NCBI GenBank assembly: GCA_004366215.1
Contig: SIRY01000219.1
Span: 1 to 6,671, forward strand
Length of the DNA: 6,671 nt
Reading direction: 5' to 3'
Source of the DNA: Actinomycetota bacterium
GTDB taxonomy: Bacteria > Actinomycetota > Acidimicrobiia > Acidimicrobiales > Acidimicrobiaceae
The notes under the pieces: generated by a model
Database searches by the model: none
What the model was told of the DNA's origin: nothing
The model's input: the letters and a program-made list of their open reading frames with translations, nothing else
Part shown: positions 1 through 5,935 of the stretch, piece after piece
Position numbering within the stretch: position 1 is the stretch's first letter
Layout of the letters: each line of letters begins with the position of its first letter
Position numbers and translations under genes: made by a program

Positions 1-1
1 G

Positions 2-349
2 ATTCGGCGAGCGCGGCGCTCGATCGCCGGTTTCAAGCTGCGTGAAGGGATGGCGATCGGCGCGATGGTGACGCTGCGTGGCAACCGGATGTGGGAGTTC
101 TACGATCGGCTCGTCGCGATTGCGATTCCTCGTATTCGAGACTTTCGAGGGCTGAACCCGCGAGCGTTCGATGGGCACGGCAACTACACGTTCGGCGTCA
201 GCGAGCAGTTGATCTTCCCGGAGATCGACTACGACTCGGTCGACGCGACGAGGGGCATGGACATCACGATCGTGACGACCGCGAAGACCGACGCGCACGG
301 GCGCGCGCTGCTTGAGGCGCTCGGCTTTCCGTTTCGGAGGGAAGGGTAA
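2..349 (+). CDS. rplE: 50S ribosomal protein L5, C-terminal part (5' truncated by window edge)
   Basis: L5 is a large-subunit protein of the central protuberance; it binds 5S rRNA and contacts S13 across the subunit bridge. The visible 115 residues, read in frame from base 2, carry the family's hallmarks: [62 protein letters not shown] and a GFPFR C-terminus. Family members are about 180 residues, so roughly 65 N-terminal residues lie upstream of the window. The ATG at base 50 is an internal Met (Gly-Met-Ala-Ile), not the start, because conserved L5 sequence continues in frame before it. The TAA stop shares its last base with the rpsN ATG. The extreme 3' end (325-341) also forms the hairpin that holds the rpsN SD. 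The identification is certain; only the truncation limits it. Confidence 0.98.
   Translation: MRRARRSIAGFKLREGMAIGAMVTLRGNRMWEFYDRLVAIAIPRIRDFRGLNPRAFDGHGNYTFGVSEQLIFPEIDYDSVDATRGMDITIVTTAKTDAHGRALLEALGFPFRREG
325..341 (+). promoter_or_regulatory. Hairpin enclosing the rpsN Shine-Dalgarno
   Basis: CTTTCCG (325-331), loop TTT (332-334) and CGGAGGG (335-341) can pair over 7 bp: five Watson-Crick pairs and two G-U pairs. The right arm contains the GGAGG (336-340) that serves the rpsN ATG at 349, with an 8-nt spacer. The element lies inside the last rplE codons, so a ribosome finishing rplE would melt it. I infer translational coupling of rpsN to rplE. The arms also encode conserved L5 residues (Gly-Phe-Pro-Phe-Arg-Arg), so the pairing could be incidental. 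Confidence 0.4.
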
Positions 350-534
350 TGGCGACAAAGGCCCTGATAGCAAAGGCGAACCGGGTGCCAAAGTACCGCG
401 TGCGGGCCTACACCCGCTGCAAGCGTTGCGGCCGGCCGCACGCGGTGTACCGCAAGTTCGGGCTGTGCCGAATCTGCCTGCGCGAGATGGCGCACCTTGG
501 TGAGGTGCCCGGAGTGACCAAGGCGAGCTGGTGA
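349..534 (+). CDS. rpsN: 30S ribosomal protein S14, zinc-binding (type Z)
   Basis: S14 is a small-subunit head protein that binds 16S rRNA near S3 and S10. The product has 61 residues, the length of the short zinc-ribbon form; the zinc-free form is about 90-100 residues. The zinc site is visible as Cys24-x-x-Cys27 and Cys40-x-x-Cys43, within [25 protein letters not shown]. The C-terminus GVTKASW is typical of the family. The ATG overlaps the rplE TAA by one base. GGAGG at 336-340 is the SD, 8 nt before the start, and can be folded into a hairpin with upstream rplE sequence. The C+ form implies zinc dependence. I see no C-minus paralogue here, though one could exist elsewhere in the genome. 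Confidence 0.98.
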   Translation: MATKALIAKANRVPKYRVRAYTRCKRCGRPHAVYRKFGLCRICLREMAHLGEVPGVTKASW

Positions 535-546
535 GGTGGTGGGCCA

Positions 547-957
547 ATGGCAATGACCGATCCAATCGCTGACATGCTCACGCGCATTCGCAACGCGACT
601 CGGGCGCGGCATCAGACCGTCGTCATGCCGAGCTCGAAGCTCAAGGTGCAGATAGCGCGCATTCTCAAGCGGGAGGGCTACATCGACGGCTACGAGGAGC
701 ACGTCCTTGGGTCTGGTCCCCAACGCGAGCTCGTCATCCGGCTCCGCTACGTCGGAGCGCGCCGGGCAGTCTCGGCCATTCACGGCATCGAACGGGTGTC
801 GAAGCCGGGGCTTCGGGTCTATCGCCAGGCCCAGGCGCTCGAGCGCGTGCTTGGTGGCATGGGCATCGCGGTGGTGTCGACCTCGCAGGGGCTCATGACG
901 GACCGGGAGGCCCGGGCGCGCCGGGTCGGTGGCGAAGTCATCTGTCGGGTGTGGTAG
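547..957 (+). CDS. rpsH: 30S ribosomal protein S8
   Basis: S8 is a primary 16S rRNA-binding protein that organises the central domain of the 30S subunit. In E. coli it also represses translation of the spc operon by binding mRNA upstream; that target would lie outside this window. The 136-residue product begins [17 protein letters not shown] and ends with the S8 signature [20 protein letters not shown] (residues 104-123) and the terminal [10 protein letters not shown]. Two in-frame ATGs compete, at 547 and 553. The first is preferred because AGGTGG (534-539) lies 7 nt before it but 13 nt before the second, and actinobacterial S8 proteins commonly begin Met-x-Met-Thr-Asp. It starts 12 nt after rpsN and ends 8 nt before rplF. 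Confidence 0.98.
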   Translation: MAMTDPIADMLTRIRNATRARHQTVVMPSSKLKVQIARILKREGYIDGYEEHVLGSGPQRELVIRLRYVGARRAVSAIHGIERVSKPGLRVYRQAQALERVLGGMGIAVVSTSQGLMTDREARARRVGGEVICRVW

Positions 958-961
958 GAGG
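956..961 (+). promoter_or_regulatory. Shine-Dalgarno that sets the rplF start
   Basis: AGGAGG overlaps the last two bases of the rpsH TAG stop and lies 4 nt before GTG 966. It decides between that start and an in-frame upstream GTG at 951, which sits inside rpsH, has no SD and would add five residues (MVGGA-) not expected in L6. Confidence 0.8.
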
Positions 962-965
962 AGCT

Positions 966-1505
966 GTGTCGCGAATCGGCAAGCAACCCATCCCCGTGCC
1001 AGCCGGCGTGGACGTCGAGGTCGATGGTCAGCGGGTCGTCGTTCGCGGTCCGCGAGGCGAGCTCGTGCGCACGCTCGTGCCGGAGGTACGCGTCAGCGTG
1101 AGCGAGGGCGCTGTGACCGTGACCCGGGTTGACGACTCGCGGCGTGCGCGTGCGATGCACGGCCTCTCGCGCACGTTGGTCGCGAACATGGTGCACGGGG
1201 TGGCGCAAGGTTACGAGAAGACCCTCGAGATCGTCGGTACGGGCTACCGCGCTCAGGCGCGCGGGGATCGCGAGCTCGAGCTCGCGCTCGGGTTCTCGCA
1301 TCCGGTCGTGGTGGAAGCTCCGGCGGGTATCGCCTTCCAGACGCCGACCCAGCAGCGGATCGTGGTCTCCGGCATTGACAAGGAGCTCGTTGGCCAGGTG
1401 GCAGCGAACATCCGCCGGATTCGCAAGCCCGAGCCCTACAAGGGCAAGGGCGTCCGCTACCTCGGGGAGCGTGTGGTTCGCAAGGCCGGCAAGGCAGGGA
1501 AGTAG
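966..1505 (+). CDS. rplF: 50S ribosomal protein L6
   Basis: L6 binds 23S rRNA near the sarcin-ricin loop and the factor-binding site, at the base of the L7/L12 stalk. The 179-residue product has the usual length. It opens [15 protein letters not shown] and contains two repeated alpha/beta domains. Visible motifs include [11 protein letters not shown] (residues 23-33), [22 protein letters not shown] (residues 75-96) and the C-terminal signature [25 protein letters not shown] (residues 155-179). The start is GTG at 966, chosen from the AGGAGG 4 nt upstream and the universal MSRIGK N-terminus. An in-frame GTG at 951 would overlap rpsH without an SD. The gene lies 10 nt before rplR. Codons for Arg-Glu-Leu-Glu-Leu-Ala contain an 18-bp perfect palindrome at 1269-1286. 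Confidence 0.98.
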   Translation: MSRIGKQPIPVPAGVDVEVDGQRVVVRGPRGELVRTLVPEVRVSVSEGAVTVTRVDDSRRARAMHGLSRTLVANMVHGVAQGYEKTLEIVGTGYRAQARGDRELELALGFSHPVVVEAPAGIAFQTPTQQRIVVSGIDKELVGQVAANIRRIRKPEPYKGKGVRYLGERVVRKAGKAGK

Positions 1506-1515
1506 GTAGGCGCGC

Positions 1516-1875
1516 ATGGCATCGCTGTCTCGAGAGGATCGCCGACGACGGCGTCACGCGCGGGTGCGTCGGCGGGTCAACGGCACCCCAGAACGTCCGC
1601 GGCTCGCGGTCTTTCGGTCGAATCGCCACATCGTGGCCCAGATCATCAACGACACCGCGGGCAGGACGCTCGTGGCGGCGTCGACGGTGGAACCTGAGCT
1701 CCGAAGTGGTCGTACCGGGACCGTCGAGGGTGCCCAGGCAGTTGGGCGACTCATCGCGAACCGAGCGCTCGCTGCTGGCGTACGGCGGGTGGTGTTTGAC
1801 CGCGGCGGCTTTCAGTACCACGGTCGGGTAGCGGCTCTCGCCGAGGCGGCCCGTGAGGCGGGATTGGAGTTCTAA
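1516..1875 (+). CDS. rplR: 50S ribosomal protein L18
   Basis: L18 binds 5S rRNA and, with L5, anchors it in the central protuberance. The 119-residue product begins with a very basic arm (residues 5-20, almost all Arg and His). The core motifs follow: [23 protein letters not shown] (residues 24-46), GRTLVAAST (residues 49-57), [48 protein letters not shown] to the end. Length and motifs match the bacterial family. The ATG has a weak SD, AGGTAGG at 1504-1510, partly inside the rplF stop region. The TAA stop (1873-1875) is followed directly by the rpsE GTG with no gap, so rplR and rpsE share a reading frame. Confidence 0.98.
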   Translation: MASLSREDRRRRRHARVRRRVNGTPERPRLAVFRSNRHIVAQIINDTAGRTLVAASTVEPELRSGRTGTVEGAQAVGRLIANRALAAGVRRVVFDRGGFQYHGRVAALAEAAREAGLEF

Positions 1876-2418
1876 GTGGCAGCCAACGAGTTCGAAGACC
1901 GCACCATCAAGGTGAATCGGGTGTCGAAGGTGGTCAAGGGCGGGCGGCGGTTCTCGTTCACCGCACTCATGGTGGTGGGAGATCACAGCGGCTCCGTCGG
2001 GCTTGGCTACGGCAAGGCCAAAGAGGCCAGCCTCGCGGTGCAGAAGGGGATCGAGGAGGCGAAGCGCAAGCTGGTCCGCGTCCCGCTCGTGCACGGCACG
2101 ATTCCGCACCCGGTCATCGGGGAGGCTGGCGCAGGCCGAGTGCTGCTCAAGCCTGCGGCGCCGGGTACGGGGGTCATCGCCGGGGGTGCTGCGCGAGCGA
2201 TCCTGGAGTTGGCTGGGGTGACCGACGTGCTCGCGAAGTCGCTTGGCTCGTCGAACGGCATCAACGTCGCCTACGCAACGCTCGCGGGGCTGCGGTCCCT
2301 GCTCTCTGCGCAGGAGATCGCCGAGGCGCGGGGGCGCTACCTCGATCAGGTAGCTCCGCGGTGGCTGGTAGAGGCCGCTCAGTCCCGCTCCACAGTCGAG
2401 GAGGGGCAGCGTGGCTAA
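1876..2418 (+). CDS. rpsE: 30S ribosomal protein S5
   Basis: S5 sits at the mRNA entry side of the 30S subunit, helps unwind mRNA and affects decoding fidelity. The 180-residue product carries the double-stranded RNA-binding-like N-terminal domain: [23 protein letters not shown] at residues 6-28 and [19 protein letters not shown] at residues 33-51. The C-terminal domain follows, with [51 protein letters not shown] at residues 77-127. The N-terminal extension is short compared with many actinobacterial S5 proteins, and the C-terminal 25 or so residues are variable. The start is GTG at 1876, immediately after the rplR TAA, with GGAG at 1866-1869 (6-nt spacer). The last 8 nt overlap rpmD. Confidence 0.98.
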   Translation: MAANEFEDRTIKVNRVSKVVKGGRRFSFTALMVVGDHSGSVGLGYGKAKEASLAVQKGIEEAKRKLVRVPLVHGTIPHPVIGEAGAGRVLLKPAAPGTGVIAGGAARAILELAGVTDVLAKSLGSSNGINVAYATLAGLRSLLSAQEIAEARGRYLDQVAPRWLVEAAQSRSTVEEGQRG

Positions 2419-2599
2419 GCGTTTGCACATCGTACAGGTGCGCTCGGCGATCGGTGCCAAGCCGCAGCACCGAGGCACGCTGCGCGCACTTGGGCTGGGT
2501 CGGATCGGCAAGGAGCGGACGCTGCCGGATCGGCCGGAGATTCGAGGCATGGTGGCGCGCGTCGCACACCTCGTCGTGGTTCGTGAGGAGGAACAGTGA
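2411..2599 (+). CDS. rpmD: 50S ribosomal protein L30
   Basis: L30 is a small large-subunit protein that binds 23S rRNA and is absent from some bacterial lineages; it is retained here. The 62-residue product matches the short bacterial form: [57 protein letters not shown]. The [13 protein letters not shown] and [14 protein letters not shown] blocks are the family signature. The start is GTG at 2411, with AGGAGG (2399-2404, 6-nt spacer) inside rpsE, so the first 8 nt overlap the end of rpsE. The TGA stop overlaps the rplO GTG in the four bases GTGA (2596-2599), a layout that favours termination-reinitiation coupling. Confidence 0.97.
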   Translation: MAKRLHIVQVRSAIGAKPQHRGTLRALGLGRIGKERTLPDRPEIRGMVARVAHLVVVREEEQ

Positions 2600-3096
2600 T
2601 CTACCTGCACGACCTCAAGCCGGCTCCCGGCTCGCACCATCGGAAGCGGCGGGTCGGCCGCGGGATCGCCGGCAAGGGGGGCAAGACAGCGGGCCGAGGC
2701 ACGAAAGGTCAGGGGGCGCGCGACACGATTCCCCTCGGCTTCGAGGGAGGGCAGCTGCCGCTCACCCAGCGGACGCCGAAGCTTCGCGGGTTTCGTAACC
2801 CGTTCCGGGTGAGCTTCAGGGTCGTCAACCTCGACCAGCTCGCGCAGCTCGTCGAGCGTGGGGTGAGCGAGGTGACACCCGAGGTCCTCGTCGAGCACCG
2901 TCTGATCCGTCGTGGAGCGCTCGTCAAGGTCTGCGCGCGGGGTGAGCTCGACGCTGCGCTCGTCGTCGCCGCACACGCGTTCTCTTCTCGGGCACGCCAG
3001 GCCATCGAAGCGGCAGGCGGGCGGTGCGAGGTGCTGCCGCTGCCATTCCGGGGAGCTCGCCCGCGTGCTGCGGGGAGCGCACTCGCAAATCGCTGA
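2596..3096 (+). CDS. rplO: 50S ribosomal protein L15
   Basis: L15 is a 23S rRNA-binding protein with a long basic, glycine-rich N-terminal extension that reaches into the 50S core. The 166-residue product shows this extension at residues 8-42 (KPAPGSHHRKRRVGRG, then GKGGKTAGRGTKGQGAR). It then shows FEGGQLPLTQRTPKLRGFRNPFR (residues 49-71) and the C-terminal signature GALVKVCARGELDAALVVAAHAFSSRARQAIEAAGG (residues 107-142). Length is slightly above the usual 145-150 because of a basic, Ala-rich tail. The GTG start is in the GTGA overlap with the rpmD stop and is preceded by GAGGAGGA (2585-2592). The gene ends 21 nt before secY. Confidence 0.98.
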   Translation: MIYLHDLKPAPGSHHRKRRVGRGIAGKGGKTAGRGTKGQGARDTIPLGFEGGQLPLTQRTPKLRGFRNPFRVSFRVVNLDQLAQLVERGVSEVTPEVLVEHRLIRRGALVKVCARGELDAALVVAAHAFSSRARQAIEAAGGRCEVLPLPFRGARPRAAGSALANR

Positions 3097-3098
3097 TA

Positions 3099-3113
3099 CC
3101 TCCAGCGAGGAGG
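3099..3113 (+). promoter_or_regulatory. Perfect hairpin sequestering the secY Shine-Dalgarno
   Basis: CCTCC (3099-3103), loop AGCGA (3104-3108) and GGAGG (3109-3113) form a perfect 5-bp GC-rich stem. The right arm is the whole SD core of secY, whose GTG is at 3118 (4-nt spacer). The left arm begins 2 nt after the rplO TGA (3094-3096). A ribosome terminating on rplO would cover the left arm and free the SD, so I infer that secY translation depends on rplO translation. No protein-coding constraint applies to these bases because they lie between genes. Confidence 0.55.
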
Positions 3114-3117
3114 CGCC

Positions 3118-4413
3118 GTGATCGAAAACTTCCTCAACGTCATTCGGGTGCGTGACCTGCGCAACAAGGTCCTGTTCACCCTCGCCATGATCGGGCTCTA
3201 CCAGCTCGGCTCGAACATCCCCGTGCCTGGCATCAGCTACCACGCCATCCGACAGGTCTTCGCTGAGGCGTCCGGGCAAGGGGTGTTGGGGTTCCTCGAC
3301 CTGTTCTCAGGTGGCGCGCTCTCGCGTGCAGCGCTCTTTGGGCTCGGAGTGATGCCCTACATCACGTCGTCGATCATCATTCAGCTGCTGACCGGCGTCA
3401 TCCCGAAGCTCTACCAGTGGCGCGACGAGGGTTCGGCTGGTGAGCGCAAGATCACGCAGACGACGCGCTACCTCACCATAGGACTCGCGCTGCTGCAGGC
3501 GACGGGCCTCGTGTTCGTCTTCCACTCTGGTCTTGGACTCTTCCTCGCCAACGGTCAGAGCGTTGATCTCATCCCACAGTTCGACGTCGGGCGCGTCCTG
3601 TTCATCATCGTCACGCTGACGGCGGGGACGGCACTCGTCATGTGGATGGGCGAACTCATCACGGAGCGGGGAGTCGGCCAGGGGATGAGCGTGCTGATCT
3701 TCGCGAACGTCGTGAGCGTCATCCCGACGGCGGGGCGGCTGATCTACGAGCAAGCGGGCCTGCTCAAGCTCGTGGTCATCGTCGTTGTGGTGGTCGCGTT
3801 GCTCGTGGCGATCGTCTACGTCGAGCTCGGCCAGCGGCGTATCCCGGTGGTGTTCGCTCGCCGGATCGTGGGGCGGCGTATGTACGAGGGGGGTCGAACC
3901 TACATACCCCTGAAGGTCAACCAAGCCGGCGTCGTGCCGATCATCTTCGCCGCGTCCATCCTCTACTTCCCGGTGCTGCTGTCGAACATCGTGCCCTGGG
4001 CGCCGCTAAGAACGTTCGTCAACGACCATCTGCTGAACGCCACCAGTGGCTTCTACATCGTCACCTACGCGTTGCTCATCCTCGTGTTCACGTTCTTCTA
4101 CGTCACGGTGTCGTTCGACCCGTACCAGCAAGCCGACATCATCCGTCAGCAGAACGGCTACATTCCAGGGGTGCGCCCAGGAGAGGAGACTCGTCGGTAC
4201 CTCTCTCGGATCCTCTCGCGGATCACCCTGCCTGGCGCCATCTTCCTCGCGGCCGTGGCGGTGATTCCGTCGATCTTGCTTGCGGCATGGCACGTCACCT
4301 CGTTTCCCTACGCTGGCACGACGATCCTGATCGCGGTGGGTGTCTCGCTCGAGACGGTGAAGCAGGTGAACTCTCAGCTCACCATGCGCAACTACGAGGG
4401 ATTCCTTCGCTAG
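3118..4413 (+). CDS. secY: Protein translocase channel subunit SecY
   Basis: SecY is the pore of the SecYEG translocon in the cytoplasmic membrane, which exports and inserts proteins with SecA or the ribosome. The 431-residue product has the expected ten membrane segments, roughly at residues 18-36, 73-92, 117-136, 157-177, 187-204, 213-234, 270-289, 311-331, 369-389 and 395-413. The plug region follows the first segment (LDLFSGGALSRAALFGLGVMPYITSSIIIQLL, residues 60-91). Cytosolic loops that bind SecA or the ribosome include ERKITQTTRYLT (residues 109-120), the Arg-rich ARRIVGRRMYEGGRTYIPLKVNQAGVVP (residues 247-274) and GYIPGVRPGEET (residues 347-358, Arg353). The C-terminus ends in the canonical MRNYEGFLR. 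The start is GTG at 3118 with GGAGG 4 nt upstream, held in a hairpin. The TAG stop abuts the adk ATG. Confidence 0.98.
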   Translation: MIENFLNVIRVRDLRNKVLFTLAMIGLYQLGSNIPVPGISYHAIRQVFAEASGQGVLGFLDLFSGGALSRAALFGLGVMPYITSSIIIQLLTGVIPKLYQWRDEGSAGERKITQTTRYLTIGLALLQATGLVFVFHSGLGLFLANGQSVDLIPQFDVGRVLFIIVTLTAGTALVMWMGELITERGVGQGMSVLIFANVVSVIPTAGRLIYEQAGLLKLVVIVVVVVALLVAIVYVELGQRRIPVVFARRIVGRRMYEGGRTYIPLKVNQAGVVPIIFAASILYFPVLLSNIVPWAPLRTFVNDHLLNATSGFYIVTYALLILVFTFFYVTVSFDPYQQADIIRQQNGYIPGVRPGEETRRYLSRILSRITLPGAIFLAAVAVIPSILLAAWHVTSFPYAGTTILIAVGVSLETVKQVNSQLTMRNYEGFLR

Positions 4414-5091
4414 ATGGTCTCGACGCCGATTCGCATCGCCCTGCTCGGACGCCAGGGCGCTGGCAAGGGAACGCAGGCGATGCGCATCTCGCACCACTTC
4501 GCGATCGCTCACATCTCCACTGGCGACATGCTGCGTGCGGCTGTGCGAGCGGGAACGCCGTTCGGCGAGAAGGCCAAGGCGTACCTCCAGCGAGGGGAGC
4601 TCGTCCCGGACGCGGTCATCGTGGGTGTCGTAGCCGAGCGCCTCGGGGAACCCGACGCGAAGCGCCGTGGCTTCGTGCTCGACGGATTCCCGCGGACGCT
4701 CCACCAAGCGGAGGCACTCGAGAGCATCCTCCTGCCTGAGGGCCTCGGAGTGGTCGTCAACCTCGAGGTTCCCGAGTGGTTGGTTCTCGAGCGCCTCGCC
4801 TCACGTCGGGTGTGCTCGGTCTGCGGCGCGAACTACTCGGTCGCCATGCCGCCGCACGTGGACTGGACCTGCGACGTGTGTGGCGGCGAAGTGGTCCAGC
4901 GAGCTGACGACACTGAGGAGGCTATTCGACGGCGGCTCGCCGCGTACGAGTCGGCGACCGCGCCGCTCATCGCGTTCTACGAGGGGCGCGGGCTGCTCGA
5001 GACGGTCGACGGCGTCGGGGACCCAGAGGAGGTGCACGAACGGATGCTCGAAGCGCTCGCGCGCCACGGCATCGTCGGGGAGGCTGGATGA
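4414..5091 (+). CDS. adk: Adenylate kinase, long form with Cys4 LID
   Basis: Adk catalyses ATP + AMP = 2 ADP in the cytosol. The 225-residue product has the P-loop GRQGAGKGTQ (residues 12-21, Lys18), the AMP-binding stretch ISTGDMLRAAV (residues 34-44) and DGFPRTLHQAEAL (residues 90-102, Arg94). The long LID (about residues 130-165) carries Cys134-x-x-Cys137 and Cys153-x-x-Cys156, the zinc-type tetracysteine site, and QRADDTEEAIRRRLAAY follows (residues 162-178). The P-loop reads Gly-Arg-Gln-Gly where most families have Gly-Pro-Pro-Gly or Gly-Ala-Pro-Gly. The ATG directly follows the secY TAG in the same frame. The nearest SD-like GAGGG (4396-4400) is 13 nt away, so coupling to secY termination is likely. 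The end overlaps map by 4 nt. Confidence 0.97.
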   Translation: MVSTPIRIALLGRQGAGKGTQAMRISHHFAIAHISTGDMLRAAVRAGTPFGEKAKAYLQRGELVPDAVIVGVVAERLGEPDAKRRGFVLDGFPRTLHQAEALESILLPEGLGVVVNLEVPEWLVLERLASRRVCSVCGANYSVAMPPHVDWTCDVCGGEVVQRADDTEEAIRRRLAAYESATAPLIAFYEGRGLLETVDGVGDPEEVHERMLEALARHGIVGEAG

Positions 5092-5843
5092 AGCGCTCAG
5101 CGAGTGAGCTTGCGCTCATGCGTCGGGCAGGCAAGGTGACGGCGGCGATGCTCGAGGCGGTCACCGAGGCTGTGCGGCCAGGTGTGTCGACGGCGGCCTT
5201 GGACGCCGTCGCACGCGCGGTGCTCGAGCGGGAGGGGGCGCGCTCGAATTTCCTCGGCTACCACGGGTATCCGGCGGTGATCTGCACGTCTCGCAACGAC
5301 ATCATCGTCCACGGCATTCCGCGAGAAGACGAGATCCTCGAGGAGGGTGACATCCTCTCGATCGATGCAGGGGCGATCGTCGAGGGGTACCACGGTGACG
5401 CTGCGGTCACGGTGCCGGTGGGAGAGGTGTCGAAGGCGGCGTCGCGGCTCATCGAGGTGACTCGTCAGGCGCTCTGGGCCGGCATCGAGACCATGCGGCC
5501 AGGCACCCACCTCCACGAGATCGGTCGCGCCGTCGAGCGCGTCGCGCGCCGTCACCACTACGGCGTCGTGCGGGAGTACGTGGGCCACGGGATCGGGACC
5601 GAGATGCACGAGTTGCCGAACGTGCCGAACTACTGGCCCGGGAATCCCGGACCAACGATGCGAGCCGGGGAGACCTTCGCGGTCGAGCCGATGTTCACGC
5701 TCGGCACGGAGCGCACGAGGGTGCTCGCTGACGGGTGGAGTGTCGCGACCGCAGACGGTGCGTGGGCAGCCCACTTCGAGCACACGATTGCGGTGACGGA
5801 GGATGGTCCAGAGGTGCTCACGCTGGGCTCGCAAGGATGCTAG
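5088..5843 (+). CDS. map: Type I methionine aminopeptidase
   Basis: Map removes the initiator Met from nascent proteins after deformylation and is a dinuclear metalloenzyme of the pita-bread fold. The 251-residue product shows all five metal ligands: Asp93 and Asp104 (SIDAGAIVEGYHGDAA), His167 (VGHGIGTEMHE), Glu200 (FAVEPMF) and Glu231 (AHFEHTIAV). It also has the catalytic histidines His75 (IVHGIP) and His174. All seven sit exactly 4 below the E. coli numbering (79, 97, 108, 171, 178, 204, 235), so this is the short type I form without an N-terminal SH3-binding or zinc-finger extension. The ATG overlaps the adk TGA (ATGA, 5088-5091), with GGGGAGG at 5077-5083 (4-nt spacer). A 92-nt gap follows before infA. 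Confidence 0.98.
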   Translation: MKRSASELALMRRAGKVTAAMLEAVTEAVRPGVSTAALDAVARAVLEREGARSNFLGYHGYPAVICTSRNDIIVHGIPREDEILEEGDILSIDAGAIVEGYHGDAAVTVPVGEVSKAASRLIEVTRQALWAGIETMRPGTHLHEIGRAVERVARRHHYGVVREYVGHGIGTEMHELPNVPNYWPGNPGPTMRAGETFAVEPMFTLGTERTRVLADGWSVATADGAWAAHFEHTIAVTEDGPEVLTLGSQGC

Positions 5844-5935
5844 GAGAGCCGGCTATACTGCCTAAGCACCGGATTTGCGCCCGTTCACGCGTTGGCCGTG
5901 CACGTGCGCTGGTAGAGCGAAGGTAGGAGGACCCA
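5844..5935 (+). other. map-infA intergenic leader
   Basis: This 92-nt gap is the longest non-coding stretch in the window. It holds AGCCGGCT (5847-5854, palindromic), overlapping the TATACT at 5854-5859. Further on is a short hairpin candidate, CACG (5886-5889), loop CGTTGGC, CGTG (5897-5900), running into the palindrome GCACGTGC (5900-5907). It ends with the AGGAGG SD at 5925-5930. An in-frame TAG (5924-5926) blocks any N-terminal extension of IF1. I see no convincing leader peptide, no tRNA-like or known riboswitch fold, and no U-rich intrinsic terminator. Confidence 0.6.
5854..5859 (+). promoter_or_regulatory. Possible -10 element of a promoter for infA-rpmJ-rpsM
   Basis: TATACT matches five of six positions of the sigma-70-type TATAAT. 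It stands out in GC-rich DNA, 11 nt after the map stop, in the only sizeable gap of the window. No convincing -35 hexamer is visible at 16-19 nt spacing; the best, TCGCAA at 5829-5834, is weak. A start near 5866 would give a leader of about 70 nt before infA. Internal promoters before infA or rpsM are a known theme in this gene cluster. Read-through from upstream is equally possible. Confidence 0.45.

Noticed and set aside
495..523. Inverted repeat CCTTGGT...ACCAAGG (7 bp, 15-nt loop) at the end of rpsN, as a regulatory stem
   Set aside because: It encodes the conserved S14 C-terminal residues, competes with another local pairing (492-497 with 503-508), and does not cover the rpsH SD. Chance is adequate.
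951..965. Upstream GTG (951) as the rplF start
   Set aside because: It overlaps rpsH, has no SD and adds residues absent from L6. GTG 966 with AGGAGG gives the canonical N-terminus.
1093..3279. Very long antisense open frame (728 codons) on the minus strand
   Set aside because: It lies opposite six well-conserved ribosomal genes and the start of secY. Its translation is low-complexity, Arg/Pro/Ser-rich with no recognisable domain. Such frames are expected opposite GC-rich, codon-biased genes.
3642..4739. Long alternative plus-strand frame (365 codons) overlapping secY and adk
   Set aside because: It covers conserved membrane segments of SecY and the core of Adk in the wrong frame, has no SD and shows no family motif. 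It is a composition shadow.
5097..5834. 245-codon minus-strand frame opposite map
   Set aside because: It mirrors the map coding sequence almost exactly, and its composition is that of a high-GC antisense shadow. All map catalytic residues are on the plus strand.
5841..5859. Intrinsic terminator after map
   Set aside because: The only symmetric sequence is the short AGCCGGCT, with no following T-run. No terminator is supported.
5735..5926. Small plus-strand open frame ending just before infA, as a leader peptide
   Set aside because: Most of it lies inside map in another frame, no SD precedes its ATG, and it would start upstream of the suspected promoter. Its TAG matters only as a block to extending IF1.
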